From Lingula anatina (Eukaryota > Brachiopoda > Lingulata > Lingulida > Lingulidae): 64,000 nucleotides of DNA. Both the position numbers and the translations under genes were made by a program. Below are positions 35,959 through 47,826 of this stretch, piece by piece (within the stretch, counting starts at the first letter, position 1; each line of letters starts with the position of its first letter). The stretch is from assembly GCF_001039355.2 (NCBI RefSeq), contig NW_019775564.1:255136-319135 (forward strand). The letters run 5' to 3'. Under the pieces are notes generated by a model. It had not been told where the DNA came from, searched no databases, and saw nothing but the letters and a program-made list of their open reading frames with translations.

Positions 35959-38946
35959 GGGAGAAACTGTAGGATCGCGTGTGTCTCTGAACATGCTTGC
36001 TTGCGTGTTGTGATTTCTCTGTGAAGATAAGTGTACAATCTGTTGTTATCTCTATGCATGATGATATGTTCACTAGTAAATGTGTCTTACTAAGAGGCAT
36101 GCATTCAAAATTTTAGGCTATCAGTATACAGATAACTTTGACGTTACTGACGAAGTGAAAGAGCAGTTTGACAGGGATGGTTTTATTATATTGCGGTAAG
36201 GCAATGAACAGTTTCGAAACTTTCCCCTCTTCCTTGCATGATTAACGAGTTTTCCTAAATGAAAGTTGAAATAACTATCCAATATCACCACCTCCCCCTG
36301 CACACATTTTATGCTAGTGAATATTCGCATCGAACATTTCGATATTTAAAATTACATGTTGTCTGATGTAAACCGAGTTTATTAACACATACGCACTGCG
36401 TGTTATTATTTGATAAATACAGAATGTAATCTTACATATATATATCCGGTAAAGTGAAGGCTGATAAAATTCATAATGACAGATGACGCCATCGCCAAAC
36501 ATGATATTGTATGCATCGACCGATAACGTTATCGCCGAATTTTTTTTACCAATCACGGAAAAAAAGACACATTTGCGTCTGATCTTGAAAGACATTGACA
36601 TTCAGGCAGCACTTGAACCTTCTTTAACTCAATTATGTCTTTGCATTCAGGAATTTTTTAGACACCGAAGAGGTGGCTACTTTAAGAACGACCCTGGAGC
36701 AAGACAAGACCCTGGAGGACAATTACTATACCAGGGACGATGGGGAAGGTAATCAGTCCGAAATGGCCACCTGGAAGCACCCTGTGGATGACATAACCGG
36801 GATGATTGGGAGGAGTGATAAAGCTGCCGGTACCGTGGAAAAGGTAGCTACATAGGCCTCTTAGCCTTTGTCGACTGTCGTTCATTTTTCCTCTGATGTT
36901 AAATCATTATTTCACTGCATAAATTGTTTTACCTAATACATGTACCAGGCCTTAGTCTTTACATTTTTGAAGGAAAAATCACAAAGTGTGTTATTCAATT
37001 AATCTTATTTAGACTGCCAGGCTTCAATATTCAGTTAAGATACTGAGATTATCAATCTCTGTGGAAATTTGGCGTCCATTTAAAGCCTATCAATTAAATT
37101 TTGTATATTCAGTAAGCAAACAAATAAAAAATTCCAAACTTTGATTCCAGATTTTAGGGGGAGAGGTTTATCAATATCACGCCAAAGTCGTCATGAAAGA
37201 ACCGTTCACAGGGGGTGCATTTGTATGGCACCAGGATTACGGGTAAAAATTTACAGGACCCTATTTGTTATTATTTTGATACTATTTTGATATAACATGT
37301 GTCATCGCACATTGCACAAACCTGTACGTTGCCAAGGTAAAAATTTAAAGAGCGTACAGCCAGTATAGACTACAGCTGTCCGGTAACGACCTTTACGTAC
37401 TGCATCACTCGCATTCGCATTACTATCACAAAGAGGAGGCTGCGTATATCTTTTCAAAGAAAGCAAAGACATACTGCAAGTTAGTTCTCTCTGGTTATGC
37501 ATTTTGACCATTGAGCATTAGCTGATCATTAGCTGCACAAGCTGTTGAGTCGACATTTTAGGTTTCAGTTAGAAACAGTACCATTTAGGTCAGAATGATG
37601 CCATAACAAAATTTAGAAAAGGCATTTGCTGTTAGAGGAGTTTTTAATCCTGCTAATTGCTATTTCCAGTGATTGGTACCATTACGGCAACTTGTTTCCA
37701 GACATGGCTACTGTGTGGATTGCTGTGGACAGAGCAGACAGGACAAACGGGTGTTTGCAGGTAATGAAACACGAGTTGTATGTACATGTAGATATCATTA
37801 ATATTCACAGAATCCATCAAGGTGAATGCTGATGCCAATGTTCAATTCTATACAAAGAATGATTCAAAAGCATGGAATATTGATGTCTCTGCAGTCCGTA
37901 AAGGAAGCAAAGGTTACTCCTACTTTTGGTAAAAAATTTAGAACATGGTGTGAATTAGCAACACTTATATTGCATATTCATTTCCCGTTCATATTTAGGT
38001 GACACCACCAGCTACTCTTATTGTTTTTTCCTATAAAGAATGTGCATATAGTGACGTCCGCTAACTTCATACACGCAAAGACAAGTACCTTTCAAACCTA
38101 TTCCTACATGTCCGCCACTGTATAGATTACACCAAAGAGACTATATTTAATCACCACATCCTTTATATACATGCAGATACTACTTGGCTCCCATCAAGCT
38201 GGGCGACTGGAGCAGGTGAAAGTCGGTGAACAAACAGGGGCTGACCCGGAACGCGTAGAACTCCTTGCCAAACTCTGCCCCTTGACCTACGTCCAGCTTG
38301 ACCCTGGAGACGCTCTGTTTTTCCACTGCAATCTGCTCCATCGAAGTGACCAGAATCACAGCCAGAACCGACGTTGGGCTTACCTTGTCTGCTATAACCG
38401 AGCATCCAATGACCCAGTGTATAAACATCACCATCCTAACTACACGCCCCTGATTAAGGTGGGCATAGTACAATCAAAAGTTTTTTTTTTCAGTTTCATT
38501 CATTTTAATGATTAAAATCTCACCATTTCACTATTTTATTCACTTTTTTATTTGTTGGTTCTGCCTTTCTTCTTTAGCTGACAATAACTGATTTTATGAT
38601 TTTGGTATATTTTAAATTCGCCAGTAATCACAACATTGACAAAATATGAAGGTTCCTTTCTCCATTTATTTATGCAAGCAATTTCACTCTCGTAAACTAC
38701 TGTACTGTTCCTGTCAGAAAAGGGTTTGACGTAAAATGCAACAAATCCATTACGAAGAATTAGCAATTGATGTGCAATTAGCAATTTATTTCATAATAAC
38801 ATAATATTGTTATTTCTTATATCAAGGTACAGAATAGCAGAATTAAGGAATGTGGCATCAAAACACCCACTGAAGGAAAACTATTTTTTCATGGACCGAA
38901 AAGAGAGCGTGACCCTGCTATGGAAGTGCTAGAGAGGAAGGCCTAA
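35243..38946 (+). CDS. PhyH-family dioxygenase, unit D (complete, 296 aa)
   Basis: Seven exons: 35243-35276, 36117-36195, 36651-36843, 37151-37242, 37670-37760, 38177-38458, 38827-38946 (34/79/193/92/91/282/120 nt), all GT/AG and fully in frame. Key residues: iron ligands His129 and Asp131 (WHQDYG), distal His218 ([11 protein letters not shown]) and Arg228/Arg229 (QNRRWAY) for 2-oxoglutarate, all standard for the PhyH double-stranded beta-helix. No signal peptide or membrane segment, so probably cytosolic. The family hydroxylates small molecules or acyl chains. Close homologues are annotated L-proline trans-4-hydroxylase-like, but the substrate is unproven. The ATG was chosen because it is shared by B, F and G and splices in frame to exon 2. 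Exon 4 starts ILGG where the others have LLGG. Confidence 0.93.
35892..35955. repeat. (GT)n(GA)n microsatellite in intron 1 of unit D
   Basis: Pure GT run directly followed by a pure GA run, at the position equivalent to the tracts in B and G. Confidence 0.95.
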
Positions 38947-40417
38947 ACAGCCTAAACTTCAGTATATTTTAATACTTTATTCAGACATCGATTAATTATG
39001 AGACACAATGTTACCATATGTGCTAAATGGTTTTCATTTTATTAACGTTCTGATGACAAAGACATTTTTTGTTTTGAATCTTTCTTATTACATATCAGTA
39101 ACATATCAGACGGTTAGGATCAAAGAGACAGTGCACTGGTGCCAGCATTTTACATACACACGTGAATACTTTTGTTGAATCTAAATTTACTTTGAAAGAA
39201 GTAAACCTGATCCTCCCGTGATAAACACCCCTTCCTCGTCCCAACCTGGAACTCTGAACTAGTACACACGATGTACTATAAAAAATGTGCCCAATCTGAA
39301 CCGTAGGTTAAATGTTTTTATCTAAGGGCTCGTGCATCATAGTTGGGAGGAACTTTCAACAAACAGTTATGATCAGGGATCTACTTACAAAACGGTTATT
39401 GCTTTACTACATATAGTAAGGTTATATACTCTACTTATACTTGTATGATCCCGCTGATATAAATGGCTACTGAAATATTGTAAACGAGTCAGCGATACAA
39501 TACTTTTGTATCAGACTACTAGCACACTCTATGAGCAGAGAGTAACATGTATGCAAGATGTCCGATTGAAATATACATGTTTATTCTGATTTTGTTTCAA
39601 AATATATAGTATTTTAGCAAAGCACCACATAACTTTTCTTGTTACAATTATTTTGTGAAACGTTAAGGAGTCCACTACATCTGCAGCCCTTGTGATATTA
39701 TGCTTTTTTCCTTTTTTTATTTCACTATATGTGCTTCATTAAATATTTTGCTTCTAATTTAAGCTTCTTTTAGTTGATTTTTCTATTTCGGATGTACTTT
39801 AAAATACCACGTTTAGCTTAATTTAAGTTTATTCGTTGGGGAATCTATCATACAGCAATGAATACGTGAACTGATTATGTTTAAATAAAATGTTTTTGTT
39901 CTCGCTGCTTACATTAAGGTAACCTGTACAGCAGGAACAATATTTTTTGTTGACACCCCGGGTTTCACTACGAACCTGGCTTCATTTGATCAGACAATTC
40001 ACATCAGAATTATAGTGGGCAACATATAACATCATAAGTTTGTTTGACGTGATTGGACGCCCCTCTTCACTCACAGTTAAGTCCATTTCAACCTCCTTTA
40101 TTACGACCAACTGTTTTTAAAATAACATAAAAATAAATACGGTGACTGAGCTTATTAACTCCTTCAGGTATAACTGTTATAAAATTGATTTTTCTTTTTT
40201 AGCAAAATTGATTCGAGTAAGCAATAAGCCAAAGGCTCAGCTAGTCAATTTATGCAACCATTTATATTCTATTTAACAGTTGGTCATACTAAAAGATACC
40301 ACAATTTATGTTATTATTAATTCTCGAAACGAATCTTATAATGAATACGATATAATTAAGGTAACCCCGAACACACACTCACGCACGCAGGCAGGCAGAT
40401 ACACACACACACACACA

Positions 40418-40455
<38 letters not shown>

Positions 40456-40589
40456 TTTCAATAAATGGTGCATACAGAACTAGTACCGATACAGGTGTAC
40501 AGTAAGAAAACAAACCTTCATAACAGAAGTCATCCCTCTGTCTAAGCATACATGTATGGTGGTAAGTTGATAGAAATTGATCTACAACT
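38947..40589. other. 3' flank of unit D, co-duplicated
   Basis: Aligns in blocks with the flanks of A, C and F. Includes a (CA)n tract at about 40399-40451. It is the cleanest reference (element-free) version of the downstream region and shows the empty sites for the insertions after F. No gene. Confidence 0.65.
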
Positions 40590-40800
40590 GTAAATAAAAC
40601 CGCGAACGCGTTGAGTTTGTCAAAATGACAAAAGCGCCGTTTTAAACAATAATTTACAATACCAGAAGATTTTATGTCTTCTGTTCCAACGTTTTATTTT
40701 TCAATCTCCTTGCATTCACGCAACGCACTACTTGTACATTGTAATAAAAAGTTATGGTAAAAAAATTCAACACCCACATAACATGATAAACATGTAAATG
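40590..40800 (+). repeat. PhyH 5'-flank repeat fused to a truncated exon 5
   Basis: Copy of the 5'-flank block (AACCGCGAACGCGTTGAGTT; TTTTATGTCTTCTGTTCCAA; CAACGCACTACTTGTACATT). In the intact genes it precedes exon 1. Here it runs directly into the last ~35 nt of exon 5 of unit E, marking a deletion junction near 40800. Confidence 0.7.
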
Positions 40801-40801
40801 G

Positions 40802-41523
40802 CAGAGAGACAGACAAGACAGAAGGATGTCTGCAGGTAATGAAACACAAGTTCTAATGTGACGAGCATTCACTAAATCCATCAAGATGGGTGTTGATACC
40901 AATGCTCATTTCTGTACAAAGTGTACGGAGAGCAATTAAAATCTTTGAAATCTTGATGGTTTCTGTGTAATCCCTAAAGGAACCATTGTATCAAATTGTA
41001 TTTCTGTAGAAAATGTGTAAAAGTTATTGCATGTTAATTTGCTGAAATTCATAGGACACGTCTAGTTTGTTCCTTTTGTATGTGTGTGTACAGAAACTGC
41101 ATAGTTATGTACCCTAACTTCATGTATATATTGCTAAAGGCGAGTCAGAAAAATACATCGTCAATCCATTTCTACCAGGGAAACCATGTGTCCGGTCTTG
41201 TGTAGTTCACGGTAAAAAGTCTTATCACGCAATTTTTCCAAACATGCAGATACTGCCATCGAGCTGGACGAGTAGAACACGTGAAAGTCGGTGACCAAGT
41301 AGGGGCCGGTCTGGAACGCACAGAGTTCCTGACCAAAGTCTGCCCCTTGACACACGTCCAGCTTGACCCTGGAGACGCCCTGTTTTTCCACTGCAATCTG
41401 CTTCATCGAAGTGACCAGAATCACAGCCAGAACCGCCGTTGGGCTTACCTTGTCTGCTATAACCGTGCATCCAATGACCCAGTGTATAAACATCACTATC
41501 CCAACTACACGCCCCTGATTAAG
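40802..41523 (+). pseudogene. PhyH pseudogene, unit E
   Basis: Only the 3' ~35 nt of exon 5 (40802-40836; GACAGACAAGACAGAAGGATG, normal GTAATG donor) and exon 6 (41250-41523) survive. Exon 6 is 274 instead of 282 nt: after ATACTGCCA, eight bases are missing compared with ATACTGCCAGGTTCTCATCG of the paralogues, a frameshift at the start of the exon. The rest of exon 6 keeps an open frame including [11 protein letters not shown]. Exons 1-4 and 7 are absent: intron 6, which matches that of B almost exactly, jumps at about 41757 into intergenic sequence. No functional oxygenase can be made, since the HxD ligands and the C-terminus are missing. Confidence 0.9.
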
Positions 41524-42103
41524 GTGGGCATAATACATTCCAATATTATCATAGTTACGTTCATTAATCTTCTATTTTTATCATTTTTATATTTGTTTGT
41601 TACATTTGTATAATACACCACATTTCAAATGGAACTTTGCCGAATAGACCCTTGACGTCCATTTAACTATCAACTCTTTAACATTCATGTGACCTTTATA
41701 TTGTTTTGTTTAATGCATTACCTTTATGGACTTCTTTTTAGCTGACAATTACGGAAGTTATTATTAGGCTCAGCTTGTGTATTTATGCAATCATTTATAT
41801 GTATATTGTATAAAACACTTTATCATAATAAAAAATGCCACAATTTCCCCGACGAAGGAAATAAGTAAAAGGCTCAACTAGTGTATTTATGCAATCATTT
41901 ACATGTTTAATGTATATAAATGTTCCAAACACTAATAAAAATGCCACGATGTATGTTATAATTAAATCTTGTAACGAATCTTTTAATGTATACTATTAAG
42001 ATAAGAACACACACACACACACACACACGTTTCTATAAACCTAGAATCGATACAGGTGCATTCTTTTTATTAAAGCTTCTGATAAGATGTAAAATGAAAG
42101 TAC
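41524..42103. other. Remnant intron 6 of unit E and co-duplicated intergenic DNA
   Basis: 41524-41757 matches intron 6 of B. After that the sequence matches the B-C intergenic region (TTTATGCAATCATTTACATG blocks) and ends in a (CA)n tract (about 42008-42028) before the LINE. No gene. Confidence 0.7.
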
Positions 42104-43494
42104 GCGTCTCGATAGCCAGGTCCTAAAGTTCTTTATAAATGCCAACCCGATCGAGACTGTGAAAGAATACACTTACCTTGGTATCACCTTTGCTAACACT
42201 GGGTCAATGAAAAAAGCAATAGTAAATCTAAAATTAAAAGCAATGAAAGCAATGTTCTCATTAAAAGGTGCACTTTCGTCACAAAACTTATCCTCACCTC
42301 TCCTATATTTAAAACTGTTTGACAAAGTGGTAAGGCCAATACTCCTCTATGGCTGTGAAGTTTGGGCCCAAGAAATATTCAAAGAAAAGAAAATGACCCT
42401 GAACAAAATTAACCAAATGCCTTTTGAGCAAGCACATTTGAGAATGTGCAAATGGGCACTGGGTTTGAGTAAACACGCCAGCAACAATGCCAGTCGCGCA
42501 GAGCTCGGTCGTTATCCTTTATATTCTAACATTGTTAAGCAGGTACAACGATACTGCCAAAGATTTGGAAATCTACCAAATAACAGAATAGTTAAACTCA
42601 CCCATGATGCAGAACTGACAATAGGGGAAAAAGGTTGGTCAGGAGCGATTAATACTATGTTAACAACTTGGAATCTTCACAGTGAAAATGTCCCAGGGGT
42701 TCAGCAAATCCAAACACATTGCAATATTGAGGAAAAAATCAATGCTAAAATTGAAAAAATGTTCTGGGAAGAGTTAACTGATCCTCAAAGCACCAAGTTA
42801 AAAACTTATAGTCTGATAAAAAAGTCCTACAAAATTGAAAAGTACCTGCTAACTAATGCCCCTCAGTCATTAAAAAGGGAAGTGGCTAAAATTAGAGTCA
42901 GTGATCATATTCTGGAAATGGAAAGAGGACGCTACACCAGACCTAAAACACCACGCGAGGAACGATTCTGTCCCCACTGTCCTGCAATCGAGGACGAAGT
43001 GCACTTCCTACTAGAATGTAGACACCATGTAAAAGAGAGGGAGGGCATGTTAAAACAATTCCCTAAATGTGACATGCATCACCTAGCAAGCAGTGACGAG
43101 AAGGTTAAAATCATACTAAGCCCAGAAAATGAGAAAGAATTGTACGCTGTTGGTAAATACATTCAGAGGGCAATTTCCAAAAGAAATGAGCATCTGCCAC
43201 ACTGAAGTAGCCTCATCCTGCTATATATTATATGAACCATAAGTATGGCACATTAGATACGTACAGCTATACGCCAATCAAAGAAAATGTGTGTTCCCTC
43301 AGTGTATTGAACTATTTACAATTGTAATAAGTATTTTAAACAACGTATACACTGTAATTAATAATCTTAAACACTGTATTAGTAGTAATCCGTAGTGATG
43401 TATAACTATTTATTTATTTATATATTTGTAGTATAGAGGGCTAACAAATGTAACTGTCACATTTAATGCTCGAATAAATTATTATTATTATTAT
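42104..43494 (+). mobile_element. 5'-truncated non-LTR retrotransposon (LINE)
   Basis: A continuous open frame (42105-43205, about 366 codons) corresponds to the C-terminal part of a LINE ORF2: EYTYLGITFANTGSMKKAI (the YLGi.f...Gs motif after the reverse transcriptase), VRPILLYGCEVW (usual LYG.E.W), a helical thumb region and a C-terminal Cys/His knuckle [20 protein letters not shown] (CxxC...HxxxxC). The catalytic palm (YADD) and endonuclease are absent because the copy is 5' truncated. The 3' end is an (ATT)n tail. AAAGTAC occurs at both borders (42097-42103 and 43495-43501), a likely 7-bp target duplication. The unbroken frame implies a recent insertion. CR1/L2/Jockey-type clade is plausible but not resolved. 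Confidence 0.88.
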
Positions 43495-43555
43495 AAAGTA
43501 CACTGTATGTCTATGCACAAGCCTGGTGGCTGATCAAAATTAGCCTCAACTTTAA

Positions 43556-43927
43556 ACATAACCGCAAATGTGTTGTTAAGTTTGTCAAACTGACAAATGC
43601 ATCGTTTTTACACAATTATGTACAATGCCAGCAGATCAAATTTTCTGTTCTGACATTTTATTTTTCAATCTTGTATTCACGCAACACACTACTTCTACAT
43701 TATGATGGCAGCGATGTTAGGAAACTGAGGGCCCGTGATAAACACGATAAACAAATAAATGCCAATTGAAATTATGTTGTAAACAACATGATAAAAACAC
43801 TACCACAACAGCAAGATCTCCATTTGTACATTTCAACTATGTCAGTTGAAATGTAGTCAAGTCATTTAATACAAGGAACGGTGGTTAACTTGCACACAGT
43901 TGCTTGCAGTGGTGCACGAGTGAAAGG
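43556..43927 (+). promoter_or_regulatory. Conserved 5' flank of unit F
   Basis: Copy of the 5'-flank block present in B, D and G, followed by TTGCTTGCAGTGGTGCACGAG just before the ATG. Conservation is expected from duplication alone, and no core promoter motif is decisive. Confidence 0.4.
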
Positions 43928-46900
43928 ATGGGAGATTCTGTAAGGACGACTGACGGGACAGGTAAATTGTGTTTTTAAGTGATAATGATCTGTCAATATA
44001 AAGATTCGAGATATTTTTTTTAGTCTCACCCATATGAAAAGAAATGTAAAATTTAGTAGGGGCAGTAAAATATGGCAGTTTTTTTATAGAACTACGAGAG
44101 ATTGAATATCACTTAAGATATACGTTAAAGCATTATTTATACATAAAATCGTTAATTCTAAAAATCGGCAGCAGGTTTAGCAACTAAAGAAATCGTGTCA
44201 TTATTACTAGTCACAAATAAAAACTTGTTCTGATCAAAATTGTTGTTAAAACGTCTAGCAATATTAAAAGTTCAACGCGTTCATCAATAAAAAAGGATAG
44301 TTAACTAAGAAGTGGACCTCGTCCTCAATACACTTAGATTCACATATAATGGGCAGGTTCTTTCCGCAATAGCTAATTTTTCATATCGAATTTCTATTTG
44401 AAATGGGGTCACCACACGCCTCACCTTAGCAGGTGCCCTTCGTTTTTTATATATGCGTATATTAATATATTACGTTATGACTGACGTGTATGTAAACCAG
44501 TATAGGTTGCCTAGGTACAATTGTCGGCAACTGTATGCAGACTGCTTTTTTAATCTATCATCATAGGCGCGTGTCTTTGTTAGCGAGAGAGAAAAAAGGG
44601 AGACTGTAGTGTCGCGTGTGTCTTTGGATGAACAGAATGGCCTATTTATTGTGATGGTGTCGTGAGGATAAGTCCACTATCCATTGTGATTTCCATGTAT
44701 GATGTTGTGTTAGTAAATGTGTATCACTGAAAGGTATGTATTTCAAATTTTAGGCTTCCAATATACAGATAACTTTGCCGTTACTGACAAAATGAAAGAG
44801 CAGTTTTACAGGGATGGTTTCATTATATTGCGGTAAGCCATAAACAGTTTCAAAACTTTGCCCCCCTTTTTCCAAGATTAACAAGTGTTCCTCCGTAAAT
44901 ATAAAAGGAATCAATATCCAATATTGTCTAATTAAATTCGATTAATTAACACCTACATGAAAGGAGTTATTATAAGATAAGCACAGAATGTGATCTTATA
45001 TCCGGCAATGTGAAGTTTGATAAAACTCAAAAATAGCAGAAATATGCATCGACCGATGACGAAATCGCCGAGATTTTTTAGCCAGTCACGGAAAAAAAGA
45101 CACATTTGTGTCTGATCTTGGAAGACATTGACATTCAGGCATCACTTCAACCTTTTTTCCAACCCTCTAATGTCTTTGCGTTTAGGAAGTTTTTGGACAC
45201 AGAAGAGGTGACTAACTTGAGAAAGGCCCTGGAGCAAGACAAGACCCTGGAGGACAATTACTATACCAGGGACGATGGGGATGGATATCAGGCCAAAACG
45301 GCCAACTGGAATCACCCTGTGGATGACATAACCGGGATGATAGGGAGGAGTGAGAAAGCTGTCGGTACCATGGAAAAGGTAGCTACAGTACATGTAGGCC
45401 TCATAGCCCTTGTGTAATGTAATTTGACTTCACAAATTGTTTTAATTCATGCGAGCACTTATTATTTACACTTTTGTAAAAAAAAATATTTAGACTGGCT
45501 TCAGCGTTCAGTTAGGATACTGATTATAGGCCTATATACATCTCTGTGGGAATATGTCGAGTATTTTCAACCTATAAATTAAAGTTTTGTCCCTACAGTA
45601 AGCAAACGAGTAAAATATAATTTTCCAATCCTTAATTCTAGCTTTTAGGGGGAGAGGTATATCAATATCACGCCAAAGTCATCATGAAAGAACCATTCAC
45701 AGGTGGTGCGTTTGTATGGCACCAGGATTACGGGTAAATTTCACAGGACAGCTCTTTTTACATTATTTTCACATGCTCACTGCATGCGCTATCGTTCAAT
45801 TTATGATTCAATTAGTTGTAAAAGTGAAGAGTGTGCAGCCCGTTTAGAAAAACAAAGTCTGCAAAAGACATTTTATATACTGCAACACTTGCATTCACAT
45901 TACCATAACAAAGAGGAGGAGAGCCTGTGTGACAGGAATGCTAGTTCTACATATAGGAACCGAAGTCCAGGGCCATATTATGATTATTACACGTTAGGGT
46001 TAGTCGGTGTACTGGGCCCCTGCGAAGATTTGTCTAATTTAACGCCCACTTGCGGTTCTAAATCTGTCCTAGAACCTAATGTTTTTCTCTTTTAATGAAA
46101 AATGTTCCTTATCTGTTCTAGGACATTCTGAAGGACTTCCCAAAAACAGTTTTCGAACTGTTACATTCATTACTGAACAACAATAGAACTGTAAAAAATA
46201 CACCAAATATTCTAGAATAGATTGAGAACAGTAAGTGTAAATGAGACAAATTTTTGCAAGGGGGGGGGCGTATAGGGGCGAATATGTCACCTGTACAAAG
46301 TAATGTTCCTAGCGGACTACCATTCCTTACAAAGGCGCCGTTTGTACACAATGATGTACAATACCAGCACATGTTTCCTCTCCCAACATTTTATATTTCA
46401 ATAGCCTTGTATTCACGCAACGCACCACTTTACAACATGATAGCATACTATGGAACTGAGGGCACGTGTAACAAGATAAACAAATAAATGACAGCTGAAA
46501 ACTTATTGTAAACAACATGTCTCAAGGGTGGTTTTCACGTTACCAAAAAAAAAAAAAAAAAGAAAAAAAAAGGTGAGACCGCGAATTAGTTCTTTCTGGT
46601 CATGCATAGCGCCACAGTATATAACCAAGCTGCTGAGTTGGTGAACAGTGCCATTTTTGTAAATATCATGTCAAAACAAAATTTAGAAAATGCATTTGGT
46701 CTTCTGTGCGCTTTTAATCAAAATGTCAAGAGTAAATTCTCATATTTTCTTTATACTGCTGGTTATTTACTGCATTTGTGATTACTGCTATTTTCAAGTT
46801 ATTGGTACGTTTACGGCAATCTGTTTCCGGACATGGCCACAGTGTGGATTGCTGTGGACAGAGCCGATAAGACAAATGGATGTCTGCAGGTAATGAAGCT

Positions 46901-47765
46901 TGTCTTGTGAATAGACATCTTTAACTTTCACAGAATCCATTGAGGTGAGTGTTGATGTCAATGTTCATATCTGTACAAAGTGTACAAAGAATGGTTTAAA
47001 AGCATGAATTAATGATGATGTCTCTTCAGTCCGTAAAGGAACCATTGGTTACTCTTTCTTAAGTAAAAATATGTAGAACACATATGTGACAATCATATTG
47101 CATATTCATTTGCCGTATATATTTAGGCGACTTATCACCGCAATTTTTCCATGCATGCAGATATTGCCAGGTTCTCATCGAGCTGGTCGAATAGAGCACG
47201 TGAAAGTTGGTGACCAAGCAGGGGCTGAACCGGAACGCGTAGAGTTCCTGGCCAAAGTTTGTCCCTTGACCTACGTCCAGCTTGACCCTGGAGACGCTGT
47301 GATATTTCACTGTAATCTGGTCCATCGAAGTGACCAGAATCACAGCCAGAACCGGCGCTGGGCTTACCTTGTTTGCTATAACCGTGCATCCAATGACCCA
47401 GTGTATAAACATCACTATCCAAACTACACGCCCCTGATTAAGGTAGGCATAATACAGTCAAATATAAGACATAGTTTTATTTTTGCTTCTATTTTAATTC
47501 ATGTTTATATTTGTTTGTTAACTTTGTATAATACACCGCATTTCAAGATGAACATAGCTGAATAGACAACGGGTCCACTACAAAATATTAGCAGTTGATG
47601 TGCCATTTTATTCCATAATAACATATTGATATTTCTTACATCAAGGTACAGAATAGCAGAATTAAGGAATGTGGCACTAGAGAACCCACCGAAGGAAAAC
47701 TATTTTTTCAAGGACCGAAAAGAGAGCGTGACCCTGCTATAGAAGTGCTAGAGAGGAAGGCTTAA
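43928..47765 (+). CDS. PhyH-family dioxygenase, unit F (complete, 296 aa)
   Basis: Exons 43928-43961, 44754-44832, 45186-45378, 45642-45733, 46799-46889, 47161-47442, 47646-47765 (34/79/193/92/91/282/120 nt), all in frame. The N-terminus is [19 protein letters not shown]. The helix in exon 2 is the most altered of the young copies ([12 protein letters not shown] versus [12 protein letters not shown]). Iron ligands HQD (129-131), His218 ([11 protein letters not shown]) and Arg228/229 are kept, so activity is expected. The acceptor of exon 5 is TTTTCAAG rather than the TTTCCAG used elsewhere. Its intron 4 is enlarged by a fragment of the 59-bp-minisatellite element and a copy of the 5'-flank repeat, suggesting exons 1-4 and 5-7 came together by recombination between units. 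Exons 5-6 and intron 5 resemble A and C more than B and D. Confidence 0.92.
46254..46332. mobile_element. Fragment of the element carrying the 59-bp minisatellite
   Basis: GCGTATAGGGG...CGAATATGTCACCTGTACAAAG...GTTCCTAGCGGACTACCATTCC matches, with gaps, GAGTATAGGGG...ATGTCACCTGTATAAACTAA...GGTTCCTAGCAGACTTCAATTCC at 13257-13350. Here there is a single unit and no amplification. It lies in intron 4 of F. Confidence 0.65.
46333..46518 (+). repeat. PhyH 5'-flank repeat inside intron 4 of unit F
   Basis: Contains TATTCACGCAACGCACCACTT, GGAACTGAGGGCACGTGTAAC, and TTATTGTAAACAACATG, as in the 5' flanks of exon 1. An A-rich run follows at 46543-46571. Confidence 0.7.
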
Positions 47766-47826
47766 ACTACAGTATAATTTAAGACGTTATTCAGACATCG
47801 ATTAATTATGAGACGCAAGGTTTCCA

